Assembly: GCF_023898315.1 (NCBI RefSeq)
Contig: NC_064617.1
Location: 715,377,202 to 715,441,201 of the forward strand
Reading direction: 5' to 3'
Length of the DNA stretch: 64,000 nucleotides
From: Schistocerca nitens
Lineage: Eukaryota > Arthropoda > Insecta > Orthoptera > Acrididae
The notes under the pieces were generated by a model. It saw only the letters and a program-made list of their open reading frames with translations. It had not been told where the DNA came from and did no database searches. The position numbers and the translations under genes are program-made. Positions within the stretch are counted from its first letter, which is position 1. Each line of letters starts with the position of its first letter. Below are positions 11,313 to 21,374 of the stretch, one piece after another.

Positions 11313-12813
11313 TCAGTGCTCTGTCAAACTCTTCACGCAGTATCGTATCTCCCATTTCATCTTCATCTACATCCTCTTCCATTTCCATAATACTGTCCTC
11401 AAGTACATCGCCCTTGTATAAACCCTCTATATACTCCTTCCACCTTTCTGCCTTCCCTTCTTTGCTTAGAACTGGGTCGCCATCTGAGCTCTTGATATTC
11501 ATACAAGTGGTTCTCTTCTCTCCAAAGGTCTCTCTAATTTTCCTGTAGGCAGTATCTATCTTACCCCTAGTGAGACAATCCTCTACATCCTTACATTTGT
11601 CCTCTAGCCATCCCTGCTTAGCCATTTTGCACTTTCTGTCGATCTCATTTTTCAGACGTTTGTATTCCCTTTTGCCTGCTTCATTTACTGCATTTTTATA
11701 TTTTCTAATTTCATCAATTAAATTCAATATTTCTTCTGTTACCCAAGGATTTCTATTAGCCCTCGTCTTTTTACCTACTTGATCCTCTGCTGCCTTCACT
11801 ACTTCATCCCTCAGAGCTACCCATTCTTCTTCTACTGTATTTCTTTCCCCCATTCCTGTCAATTGTTCCCTTATGCTCTCCCTGAAACTCTCTACAACCT
11901 CTGGTTCTTTCAGTTTATCCAGGTCCCATCTCCTTAAATTCCCACCTTTTTGCAGTTTCTTCAGTTTCAATCTGCAGTTCATAACCAATAGATTGTGGTC
12001 AGAATCCACATCTGCCCCTGGAAATGTCGTACAATTTAAAACCTGGTTCCTAAATCTCTGTCTTACCATTATATAATCTATCTGATACCTATTAGTATCT
12101 TCAGGATTCTTCCAGGTATACAACCTTCTTTTATGATTCTTGAACCAAGTGTTAGCTATGATTAAGTTATGCTCTGTGCAAAATTCTACAAGGTGGCTTC
12201 CTCTTTCATTTCTTCCCCCCAATCCATATTCACCTACTATGTTTCCTTCTCTCCCTTTTCCTACTGACGAATTCCAGTCACCCATGACTATTAAATTTTC
12301 GTCTCCCTTCACTACCTGAATAATTTCTTTTATCTCGTCATACATTTCATCAATTTCTTCGTCATCTGCAGAGCTAGTTGGCATATAAACTTGTACTACT
12401 GTAGTAGGCATGGGCTTTGTGTCTATCTTGGCCACAATAATGCGTTCACTATGCTGTTTGTAGTAGCTAACCCGGACTCCTATTTTTTTATTCATTATTA
12501 AACCTACTCCTGCATTACCCCTATTTGATTTTGTATTTATAACCCTGTAATCACCTGACCAAAAGTCTTGTTCCTCCTACCACCGAACTTCACTAATTCC
12601 CACTATATCTAACTTTAACCTATCCACTTCCCTTTTTAAATTTTCTAACCTACCTGCCCGATTGAGGGATCTGACATTCCACGCTCCGATCCGTAGAATG
12701 CCAGTTTTCTTTCTCCTGATAACGACGTCCTCTTGAGTAGTCACCGCCCGGAGATCCCGATGGGGGACTATTTTACCTCCGGAATATTTTACCCAAGAGG
12801 ACGCCATCATCAT
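11313..12813 (-). pseudogene. RTE LINE ORF, endonuclease half, one nonsense codon
   Basis: Reading starts at the ATG cluster MMMASSWVKY at 12813. A TAG replaces CAG just after GISEVRW (12577-12579), then the same frame stays open to 11313. The first ~230 residues are an AP endonuclease: AWNVRSLNRAGRLENL, a conserved ISEVRW, MGDWNSSVG, and DSDHNLLVM. The following basic, charged linker precedes the reverse transcriptase, which is cut off by the next LINE. A single nonsense change in an otherwise open frame suggests moderate age. RTE elements normally have one main ORF with endonuclease and RT; the RT half of this copy is not in the window. Confidence 0.88.
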
Positions 12814-13097
12814 TTAATCATACAGTAAAGCTGCATGTCCTCGGGAAAAATTACGGCCGTAGTTTCCCCTTGCTTTCAGCCGTTCGCAGTACCAGCACAG
12901 CAAGGCCGTTTTGGTTAATGTTACAAGGCCAGATCAGTCAATCATCCAGACTGTTGCCCCTGCAACTACTGAAAAGGCTGCTGCCCCTCTTCAGGAACCA
13001 CATGTTTGTCTGGCCTCTCAACAGATACCCCTCCGTTGTGGTTGCACCTACGGTACGGCCATCTGTATCGCTGAGGCACGCAAGCCTCCCCACCAAC
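11313..13097 (-). mobile_element. RTE-clade LINE copy 1, interrupted by the I-clade LINE
   Basis: Matches the RTE copy at 55946-59378 over its 5' UTR and the first half of its ORF. It stops at about 11313, after the codons for REEFDRALK, where the I-clade LINE begins; the rest of this copy should lie left of the window. Its 5' end at about 13097 adjoins a remnant LTR. Confidence 0.85.
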
Positions 13098-13137
13098 GTG
13101 GCGTTACCGAAATAAAAACCTTAACAGCCTTCTTACA
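13098..13137 (-). repeat. 40-bp LTR remnant of the same family as the left LTR element
   Basis: GTGGCGTTACC and AACAGCC and the terminal TTACA match the right end of the LTRs (compare 297-339), with several substitutions. It directly abuts the 5' end of RTE copy 1, suggesting RTE copy 1 inserted into, or recombined with, an older LTR. Confidence 0.65.
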
Positions 13138-13543
13138 ACTTGATAGCTCTGAGGTTGCTTGTAGCTGCACACCATCAAACAGAAAATCATTTCACAACAC
13201 TTGTTTATATTAATCACTTTTACTGGTATGAGGATGTACAGAAGTCATTTTATGTAATACCGACAAATATTTTATATTGAAGGCGCTATTTTCTGCCATT
13301 TAAATAATGTTTCGTCTACATGTTCTCTCGAGTAAATAAATGTTGATGTTTCGAAATTTTGGACAACGCTTTTCCGAATCTTTCAGTTCTCAGCAGTTAT
13401 CAAGATCACACACCACGAATTTTTGATTGCTCATAAATAACTCAGTTGTCATTGCTAGTTTCTTAATCCTGTTGCTAAATTTCGACCTTTTTGTGAGAAT
13501 AGTGGTCCCTTATAACCTCACGTTCACTGTTTGGGTACTAAAT
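13138..13543. other. Unassigned AT-rich sequence
   Basis: No ORF, repeat or recognised element; flank of the SINE at 13555. Confidence 0.5.
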
Positions 13544-13554
13544 TGCACAGTAGA

Positions 13555-13750
13555 TGGTTCAAATGGCTCTGAGCACTATGGGACTCAACTGCTGAGGTCA
13601 TTAGTCCCCTAGAACTTAGAACTAGTTAAACCTAACTAACCTAAGGACATCACAAACATCCATGCCCGAGGCAGGATTCGAACCTGCGACCGTGGCGGTC
13701 TTGCGGTTCCAGACTGCAGCGCCTTTAACCGCACGGCCACTTCGGCCGGC
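13555..13750 (-). mobile_element. SINE, type A (tRNA head with GCCGAGCGGTT-like A box)
   Basis: Full-length copy with a perfect 11-bp TSD TGCACAGTAGA at 13544-13554 and 13751-13761. On the minus strand it starts GCCGGCCG, has A- and B-box-like strings (GGTTCGAATCCTGCC) and ends in the shared tail GCTCAGAGCCATTTGAACCA. Confidence 0.95.
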
Positions 13751-13761
13751 TGCACAGTAGA

Positions 13762-14410
13762 CATCTCTCACAACGCAAGAAATGTTGGAGCCGACGAGTA
13801 AACAAAAACCATTACAATCAAGTCAGGATCAATACGCCAGCAGCGCTGCAGTAGGCTCACTCGCCACGAGTAGTCGATCCAGAGAAGAGAGTTACCCGTG
13901 TAAAAAGGACTTTGGCGTCGGAATATTTCCCCAGAAACCTTGGGCGGCCCAGTGAGGGAGCGGAAGGGGTTGCTGCAGCTCGGCCGGCACCTGTCGCCCG
14001 GAGAGAGCTGTTTTTTGGCGGTGGACAGCCGGCAGGTACCCGGGGGCGCTTGCCTGGGAGCAGCACGGCGAATGTCTCCCCCGAAGCTGCAGCTGCGGCG
14101 TGGCTGGCGCTGCGCCGAGATTTCGGTGCGTCAGGTGCGGCAGCAGCCAGCTGCCACTGACTCGCAGAAATCGCCCACACACCAGCTGGCCGCCACCTGC
14201 CACAGGCCTCACTCTCTGGCCCCTCTATCCCCCTCGCCCTCTACGCCATAATCGCCGATTTCAACTGCCTGCAACAAAAAGTTGTGATTGTATGTGAGTG
14301 GAGCAAAGTAAATCACCTCCAGCGTTGCTTTGAACTCCATGATGCTATTATTTTAGGAGTCTTGTTAGAATGTACTTACAATCACTTAATCACATTTCCC
14401 TTTTCGAGAC
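13762..14410. other. Unassigned region with a GC-rich island at about 13880-14260
   Basis: The island is rich in CpG and CTGCAG-type strings and has overlapping ~100-codon open frames on both strands, as expected by chance in GC-rich DNA. No splice-bounded exon or protein family is recognised. It could be a host CpG island, an unrecognised element or an exon. Confidence 0.4.
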
Positions 14411-14556
14411 GCCTGCAATATACACTGAAGCGCCCAAGAAACTGGTATAGGCATGCGTATTCAAATACAGAGATATATAAACAGGCTGAGTACGGTGCTG
14501 CGGTCGACAACGCCTATATAAGACAACAAGTGTTACGGCAAGAAAGTAAGAATGAA

Positions 14557-14733
14557 ATGGTTCAAATGGCTCTGAGCACTACGGGACTTAACATCTGAGG
14601 TCATCAGTCCCCTAGAACTTATAACTACTTAAACCTAACTAACCTAAGGACATCACACAACACCCAGTCATCACGAGGCAGAGAAAATCCCTGACCCCGC
14701 CGGGAATCGAACCCGGGAACCCGGGCGCGAAGG
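14557..14733 (-). mobile_element. SINE, type B, 5'-truncated
   Basis: Shares the type A tail but has a different head (GGGTTCGATTCCCGGCGGGG on the minus strand). The head is cut at the GCGCCCGGGTT region. TSD AAGAATGAA at 14548-14556 and 14734-14742. Confidence 0.9.
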
Positions 14734-14801
14734 AAGAATGAACTGATTGTTGGTGGTAATAACGATCATCCTCCTCTACCTCCTCTGCATTACTGCAGAT
14801 G

Positions 14802-15006
14802 GGCCGCGCGGGATTAGCCGAGCGGTCTCAGGCGCTGCAGTCATGGACTGTAAGGCTGGTCCCGGCGGAGGTTCGAGTCCTCCCTCGGGCATGGGTGTGT
14901 GTGTTTGTCCTTAGGATAACTTAGGTTAAGTAGTGTGTAAGCTTAGGGACTGATGACCTTAGCAGTTAAGTCCCATAAGATTTCACACACATTTGAACAT
15001 TTTTTG
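14802..15006 (+). mobile_element. SINE, type C (tRNA-Leu/Ser-like head)
   Basis: Perfect 11-bp TSD TACTGCAGATG at 14791-14801 and 15007-15017. Head has TTAGCCGAGCGGTCTCAGGC and GGTTCGAGTCCTCCC; tail ends ACACACATTTGAACATTTTT. Confidence 0.94.
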
Positions 15007-15345
15007 TACTGCAGATGACGTGTCACTGAGCACATTTTATCTATGCATGCAGTACATGTGAGGCGCCTAGTTGTTTCCATTGCACTGTGTGGAATACTAA
15101 GGTTCTGTTATAGTTCACTAATCTGCTGTCTTCAAATTGATGTCCCTAGCGCACTAAATAACACGCAGGTCGTAGGTTCTGTATCTTGAGGCTGAAACTG
15201 ACTTTTAGCGAGGTTCTGTTCTGAAACATTGTATCACGTCTTTGGGGTGCCACTCGCGTATTTTAATATAGCCACACGAGAAGACTACACGATCTTAATA
15301 CAACACCTTCTGATGCAGCAAAGTACATGATCAAACACAATGTTT

Positions 15346-15539
15346 GCCGGTCGGGGTGGCTGAACGGTTCTAGGCGCTACAGTCTGGAACCGCGCGATCG
15401 CTACGGTCGCAGGTTCGAATTCTGCCTCGGGCATGGATGTGTGTGATGTCCTGAGGTTAGTTAGGTTTAAGTAGTTCTAAGTTCTAGGGGACTGATGACC
15501 TCAGAAGTTAAGTCCCATAGTGCTCAGAGCCATATGAGC
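15346..15539 (+). mobile_element. SINE, type A
   Basis: Perfect 14-bp TSD CAAACACAATGTTT at 15332-15345 and 15540-15553. Standard head and tail with a few substitutions. Confidence 0.95.
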
Positions 15540-15637
15540 CAAACACAATGTTTACGAAAATGTATTGTTACACTATTTGTGGCACGTGTCTGTGCCTCAT
15601 GACTACCGGAGTGAATGTTTTAATACTGAATACTCGC

Positions 15638-15787
15638 AAACACATCCTGCGACAGACAACATGTCTGTTCTTCTCGACTGCCTAATCCAGAGTGACGAAC
15701 AGGAACTTAAATAAAAATTGGAAACACGTCCTACGACAGACAACATGCCTGTTCTTCTCGACTGCCTAATCCAGAGTGACGAACAGC
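15638..15787. repeat. 84-bp tandem duplication, two copies
   Basis: AAACACATCCTGCGACAGAC at 15638 recurs with three changes at 15722, followed in both by CTTCTCGACTGCCTAATCC. The second copy stops near 15787. Part of the unassigned insertion inside the Tc1-like element. Confidence 0.85.
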
Positions 15788-16243
15788 TCGAAACACTTCG
15801 CGCGCCATACCAGAAAAAGCGTGACCCGAACGCTTCCGAAGTGCTTCGTCTGCAATTTTGTCAGTCTTTTGTTTTTGATTTAAATTGTTTTTAATAATTC
15901 TAAAATGACTGATTGATAGTATGCTGTTGAGAGATATTTATATGAAAAAGTGAAGTCATTCCAATGAGTAGTTTAACTAATAATAATAATAACTATACTT
16001 TAAAGTTTTGGCGCCCTTGCTCCGAACACAGCAGCAAATCACAGAGCAGTAGCATTATGCAGGCGGTCTTTCTCACGGGAAGGGTACCGAATCTAACATC
16101 TGTCACAGGTACCTCACACCACATTTCGTCATCTGTATCTCCACTGCTCTGGGAACAGCTTCTTGGAGTCTAATATGATGGCTGACTAAGCAAGAAATAT
16201 TACAGTGTCTGGCGCAGTTGCTAGATCGGTTACTTCTGCTACA

Positions 16244-17115
16244 ATGGCAGGTTATCAAGATTTAACTGAGTTTGAATCTGGTGTTAAAGTCGGCGCCCGA
16301 GCGTTGGGACACAATGTCTCGAGGTAGCGATAAAGTGGAGATTTTCCCGTACGAACATTTCACGAGTGTACCGTCAATATCAGGAATCCGGTGAAACATT
16401 AAATCTCCGACATCGCTGCGGCCGGAAAAAGATCCTGCAAGAACGGAACTAACGGCGACTGAAGAGAATTGTTTAACGTGACAGAAGTGCAACCCGCTGC
16501 ATCAATGCTGGGCCATCAACAAGTGTCAGGGTGCGAACCGTTCGACGAAACATCATCGATATGGTCTTTCGGAGCTGATGACCCATTCGTACACCCTGGA
16601 TGGCTGCACGACACAGCTTTACGCCTCGCCTGGGCCCGCCAACAACGACATTAGGCTGTTCATGATTGGAAACTTGTTGCTGGCCGGACGAGTCTCGTTT
16701 CAAATTGTATAGAACGGATGAACGTGCGCGGGTATGGAGAAAACCTCATGAACCCATCAACCCTGCATGTCAGTAGAGGACTGTTCAAGCTGTTGGAGGT
16801 TCTGTATTGGTGTGGGGCGTGTGCAGTTGGAGTGATATGGCACCCCTGATACGTCTACGTACGACTCTGATCACCTGCATCCATTTATGCCCATTGTGCA
16901 TCCCGACGGAAACATTTCCGCTGGCCACCAAACTCTCCATACATGAACATTATTGACTATATCTGGTATCCCTTGCAACGTGCTCTTTAGAAGAGATCTC
17001 CACCCCCTGGTACTCTTACGGATTTATGGACTTCCCTGCACGGTTCACGGTGTCAATTCCCTCCAGCACTACTTCTGACATTAGTCGCGTCCAAGCGGTA
17101 CTTCTGCGTGTTCGC
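16244..17115 (+). pseudogene. Tc1-like transposase relic
   Basis: Begins ATGGCAGGTTATCAAGATTT, giving MAGYQDLTEFESGVKVGARA, a Tc1-type helix-turn-helix start. Frame is then lost repeatedly. Recognisable later pieces include a frameshifted SDESRF-like segment near 16688, PWPPNSP-like codons near 16920-16940 and a PALLL-like end near 17060-17110. The segment that should encode the second catalytic Asp (DNA-x-PH motif) is missing between about 16870 and 16905. The encoded enzyme would have been a DDE cut-and-paste transposase; this copy is dead. Confidence 0.75.
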
Positions 17116-17162
17116 AGGAGCCCTATTAGACAGAAGTACCAGTTTCTTTGGTTTTCAGTGTA

Positions 17163-17832
17163 GAACTTGAGGCCTGGACGTGGGACTGAAAGCATTTCTC
17201 CATCAAGTCTGATAAGCCTCAGTTCTTAAACCTTGAAATTTTGTTTTTATTTTTTTGTGTGTGGGGTGGGGGGGGGGGGGGGGGAGAGGAGGGGGTCGCC
17301 CACGCTTTTAATTGGTCACATATAGGTGCAAAATAGACAGGGTAAAATTCAGTTAAAATTGCATGGAACATTACTACCCTTCAGATTGTAGAATTCCTAG
17401 AGTCTGGCAGAGACCATGCCAATACTTTTAGAGCGATCACTTTTTGGCAGGAGACTGTCTGTAGCACGGGGGAGGAAGATATTAGCGAAAAGCAACGAAA
17501 GTTGCTGCCAACTGGTGAGCCAAACAACTGAAGCTTGGCACTCAAAAGAGGGCGTGCCCAGGAAAAATTTGCAACAACCCTTATTTCGTCGTTTTGCTTG
17601 GCAATAATTTGCAGGCTCCTGTGCCTGATATGAGGCACTTCAATATCTGCTGGAAGCGCGCTCAACTCTTTGCTCATGACTACCAGTCTGGCAGTGGCCA
17701 TGCAAGCGATACCCTCCCTATACAGTCAATGGCCTCTCCACCATGCGACCAACAGTGTCGTCATCAAACCAATTACTACATAGTAATGATGTACACTAAA
17801 ACATCCTAGAAAGGCGTTTATTTGTCACAAAG
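17163..17832. other. Unassigned sequence with a poly-G run
   Basis: Contains a G-rich run at about 17263-17295. No credible gene; short ORFs on both strands near 17380-17810 show no family resemblance I recognise. Confidence 0.45.
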
Positions 17833-17834
17833 TA

Positions 17835-19240
17835 CGCTACTGCCCATTAAAATTGCTACACCACGAAAATGACGCGCTACAGACGCGAAATTTAACCTAC
17901 AGGAAGAAGATGCTGTGATATGCAAATGATTAGCTTTTCTGAGCATTCAAAAAAGGTTGGCGCCGGTGGCGACACCTACAACGTGCTGACATGAGGAAAA
18001 TTTCCAACCGATTTCTCATACACAAACAGCAGTTGACCGGCGTTGCCTGGTGAAACATTGTTATGATATCTCGTGTAAGGAGGAGAAATGCGTACCATCA
18101 AGTTTCCGACTTTGATAAAGGTCGGATTGTAGCCTATCGCAATTGCGGTTTATCGTATCGCGACATTGCTGCTCCCCTTGGTCGAGATCCAATGACTGTT
18201 AGCAGAATATGGAATCGGTGGGTTCAGGAGGGTAATACGGAACGCTGTGCTCTATCCCAAAGGCCTCTATCACTAGCAGTCGAGATGACAGGCATCTTAT
18301 CCGCATGGCTGTAACGGATCGTGCAGCCACGTCTCGATCCCTGAGTCAACAGATGGGGACGTTTGCAAGACAACAACCATCTGCACGAACAGTTCGACGA
18401 CGTTTGCAGCAGCATGGACTATCAGCTCGGAGACCATGGCTGCGGTTGCCCTTGACGCTGCATCACAGACAGGGGCACCTGCGACGGTGTACTCAACGAC
18501 GAATCAGGGTACACGAATGGCAAAACGTCATTTTTTCAGATGAATCCAGGTTCTGTTTACAGCATCATGATGATCGCATCCGTTTTTGGCGACATCGCGG
18601 TGAACGCACATTGGAAGCGTGTATTCGTCATCGCCATACTGGCAGATCACCCGGCGTGATGGTAATGGGTGCCATTGGCTACACGTCTCGGTCACCTCTT
18701 GTTCGCACTGACGGCACTTTGAACAGTGGAAGTTAAATTTCAGATGTGTTACAACCCGTGGCTCTATCGTTCATTCGATCCCTGCGAAACCCTACATTTC
18801 AGCAGGATAATGTACGACCGCATGTTGCAGGTCCTGTACGGGCCTTTCTGAATACAGAAATGATTCGACTGCTGCCCTGGCCAGCACATTCTCCAGATCT
18901 CTCACCAATTGAAAACGTCTGGTCAGTGGTGGCCGAGCAACTGGCTCGTCACAATACGCCATTCACTACTCTTGGTGAACTGCGGTATAGTGTTGAAGCT
19001 GCATGGGCAGCTGTACCTGTACACACCATCCAAGCTCTGTTTGACTCAATGCCCAAGCGTATCAAGGCCGTTATTACAACCAGAGGTGGTTGTTCTGGGT
19101 ACTGATTTCTCAGGATCTATGCACCCAAATTGCGTGAAAATGTAATCACATGTCAGTTCTAGTAAAATACATTTGTCCAATGATTACCCGTTTATCATAT
19201 GCATTTCTTCTTGGTGTGGGAATTTTAATGGCCAGTAGTG
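17835..19240 (+). mobile_element. Tc1-like transposon, family T1, copy 1
   Basis: Terminal inverted repeats: left CGCTACTGCCCATTAAAATT, right reads AATTTTAATGGCCAGTAGTG. TA target duplicates at 17833-17834 and 19241-19242. 1406 bp, the same length as copy 2 at 48959-50364. Confidence 0.93.
18063..19105 (+). pseudogene. Tc1-like transposase, one frameshift and one nonsense codon
   Basis: Starts MISRVRRRNAYHQVSDFDKG, a helix-turn-helix DNA-binding region (SYRDIAAPLGRDPMTVSRIW). A one-base deletion in the CCTCTATCACT string near 18268 shifts the frame; reading resumes with MAVTDRAATSRSL at 18305. An in-frame TAA at 18734-18736 sits where relatives read LNSGRYISDV. The catalytic residues are all present: FSDESRF, QQDNVRPH and LSPIENVW, with 34 residues between the second Asp and the Glu. 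The C-terminus ends GGCSGY. It would bind the inverted repeats and cut and paste the element. Both lesions are shared with the second copy, so this copy probably moved after being inactivated, using enzyme supplied in trans. Confidence 0.93.
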
Positions 19241-19242
19241 TA

Positions 19243-19982
19243 ATTAATAACTAACGGAAAGAAAAACTACACTGGTATGACTGTTTAACAGAATGGAAAT
19301 TTTATTGTTATCAAATCATGATTTTTGATAGAAAGTGTGTTATTGTCCAGAGATCACAGTGCCACAGCAAAGTCGGCAGTGCGAATCGATACCACTGACT
19401 CAACGAGGCCTCGCTGCAATCCGCAGCAACCAATGGGAGACACTCCAGAAGACACGCCCTCCATCTCACTACTGCACCTCCCTCACTCTGAGGTCAGTAC
19501 AGCGTCGAGCTCGGGAGAGCTTTGCTTGTTAAACTCTCTGATAAACGTTTACTGTTTTAAATGTCGAACATTGTACTTCAAGAGAACAGTTTGTTACTTG
19601 GTGCGCCAAGAATTGCTTTGCAAGTCAATGACAGTTGCAAATTATCCAGCATTCCTGTGGCATAGTTAAGTAAATCTTTAATTCTTTAAAGTAGTAAAGC
19701 GAACTGATACATCAAGTGCCCTAGTTTGATAAGCCTTCTCTCAGAGCAATCAAAGATCCTACAGTTTTGGTCGGACGAAAGTAGTTTCCTCTGGTTACAA
19801 CAGAAATATTTTAACTGTTTTGGTTTAAACACTTGAGAGTAAGCTATTAATTATTTTTTCAAAAGGTTACTACTGTAACTTCATGTGTATCCCAAATGTA
19901 TATTTCATGTGGAAAAATAATTACGGTATACTTTAATTATATTCCTGCACATTTTACGCCTCGCTGTTATTGCCGTGGCTTA
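19243..19982. other. Unassigned sequence
   Basis: No repeat recognised. Two overlapping ORFs (about 19325-19669) are short and unlike known families. Confidence 0.4.
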
Positions 19983-20136
19983 CAGCTCTCCAGGCTACTC
20001 TATCCTGTGCAAGTCTCTTCATTTCCGAGTAACTACTGCAACCTCCATCCTTCTGAATCTGCTTATTGTATAAATCTCGTGGTCCCCCTCTACGATTTTT
20101 ACCTGTCCCCTCCTGCCGCCCCCCCCCCCACTCGCC

Positions 20137-20183
<47 letters not shown>

Positions 20184-20270
20184 CCTTCCAGTACTAAACT
20201 GGTGATACCTTGATGCCCCATAATACGTCCTATCAGCTGGTCCCATTTTCTAGTCAGGTTATGCCACAAA
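19983..20270 (-). mobile_element. RTE LINE fragment (3' region of the ORF)
   Basis: Matches the RTE copy at 55950-56150 (plus strand strings CTACTCTATCCTGTGCAAG, ACTAAACTGGTGATACCTTG, GTTATGCCACAAA). Diverged and carrying a CA microsatellite expansion. Confidence 0.85.
20144..20181. repeat. (CA)n microsatellite
   Basis: About 19 CA units inside the RTE fragment, preceded by a C-rich run. Confidence 0.95.
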
Positions 20271-20309
20271 TATATTTTCAGTTTACTGCTGCACTGCCTT
20301 AATTTAATA

Positions 20310-20370
20310 TGCCAGGAAGTTTAAAAACAGCTCGCACTCCACTGCAGAGTGACAGATACAATCTGGAAAC
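20310..20370 (+). mobile_element. Tail fragment of the type F SINE
   Basis: TGCCAGGAAGTTT, GCACTCC, CTGCAGAGTG and CTGGAAAC match in order the tail of the element at 40566-40894. Confidence 0.7.
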
Positions 20371-20860
20371 AATTCACTAGTCTATGGATTAAGCTGTTCC
20401 TCCGCAGTATTCTCCCAGTTAATATGCATACTGGTTACTTTAAATAGCGTATGTGACTGCAATTTTCTTCACTCTAGTGCACTGTTTGTAATTAACAAAT
20501 GTAATCAATGTAAAGTAGGTCCCCTACGAGCGCCGTAATAAATTCATCACATAAATGGCTTGCCCAAAGGCTCTAACAAACCATATAACAATCTTCTACT
20601 CAGAATGGCCTGGTTCACAGTTAACTGATCCAGGTCCCAGCATCTCTCCACTGCAAACAGCTCACACGTAGCGTCCGAGCAATGTGCTTTTGCAGCTCTG
20701 TGCGGTTCAATCTCGCGTGTATATGTCATGTATGAAACGAAGCACTATTCGGCGTTATGCAGCAAAATATAATTGGAAATAAACTAAGAAGTCTATGTGG
20801 GCGCAGCTGTTGATTGTAAAAGTCTCCTCTGAGAACTTTAACGACAATGTTTACGTATTT
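20371..20860. other. Unassigned sequence
   Basis: No gene or element recognised between the SINE tail fragment and the next SINE. Confidence 0.4.
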
Positions 20861-20874
20861 AACGGAAGATGTCG

Positions 20875-21076
20875 CCGCGCGGAATTAGCCGAGCGGTCTC
20901 AGGCGCTGCAGTCATGGACTGTAAGGCTGGTCCCGGCGGAGGTTCGAGTCCTCCCTCGGGCATGGGTGTGTGTGTGTTTGTCCTTAGGATAATTTAGGTT
21001 AAGTAGTGTGTAAGCTTAGGGACTGATGACCTTAGCAGGTAAAGTCCCATAAGATTTCACACACATTTGAACATTG
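20875..21076 (+). mobile_element. SINE, type C
   Basis: Perfect 14-bp TSD AACGGAAGATGTCG at 20861-20874 and 21077-21090. Nearly identical to the copy at 14802-15006. Confidence 0.95.
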
Positions 21077-21374
21077 AACGGAAGATGTCGGTATTCACAC
21101 TTGAACGTGAGATAAATCATCTGACGAGCTAGCTGGCTTATCGAAGCGATGAAAATGTAAAACACAGTAATTAAGCTGGCCATGCCTTGAACGGAAAGGT
21201 AAGCCATTTTTCTCAGAAGTACTCCAGAGAGCATTTATAAAATGGAATAGACTTATTTCACTAATTTACTGAACCATTTTACGAACCAGAAGACAAACTT
21301 TTTGCTGAATGTTTCTGAAGCACCCTGTCTTGCAGTTAACAAATACGTTTTGAATGATGACTTTTTAATTCATA

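Larger units (their letters stand above)
14413..17160 (+). mobile_element. Degraded Tc1-like transposon with a large nested insertion
   Basis: Left end CACTGAAGCGCCCAAGAAAC at 14413 and right end with the inverted string GTTTCTTTGGTTTTCAGTG to 17160; TA flanks both ends (14411-14412, 17161-17162). Element sequence runs 14413 to about 14535, then resumes near 16207 with the transposase leader. The intervening ~1.67 kb holds three SINEs (14557, 14802, 15346), an 84-bp tandem duplication and unassigned sequence, so some other insertion split the element first. Confidence 0.8.

Noticed and set aside
12870..13213. Overlapping ORFs in the 5' UTR of RTE LINE copies (also 34478-34787 and 59127-59437)
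   Set aside because: They recur because the 5' UTR is repeated. No protein family, and frames differ between copies relative to the main ORF.
13857..14297. Five overlapping ORFs of 65-107 codons on both strands
   Set aside because: GC-rich DNA has few stop codons by chance. No motif and no strand preference.
14802..15006. tRNA gene predicted from A and B boxes
   Set aside because: TSD, long non-tRNA tail and many copies show it is a SINE. The same applies to all other tRNA-like heads in the window.
20019..20246. ORFs encoding Cys-Val repeats
   Set aside because: Translation of the (CA)n microsatellite inside an RTE fragment.
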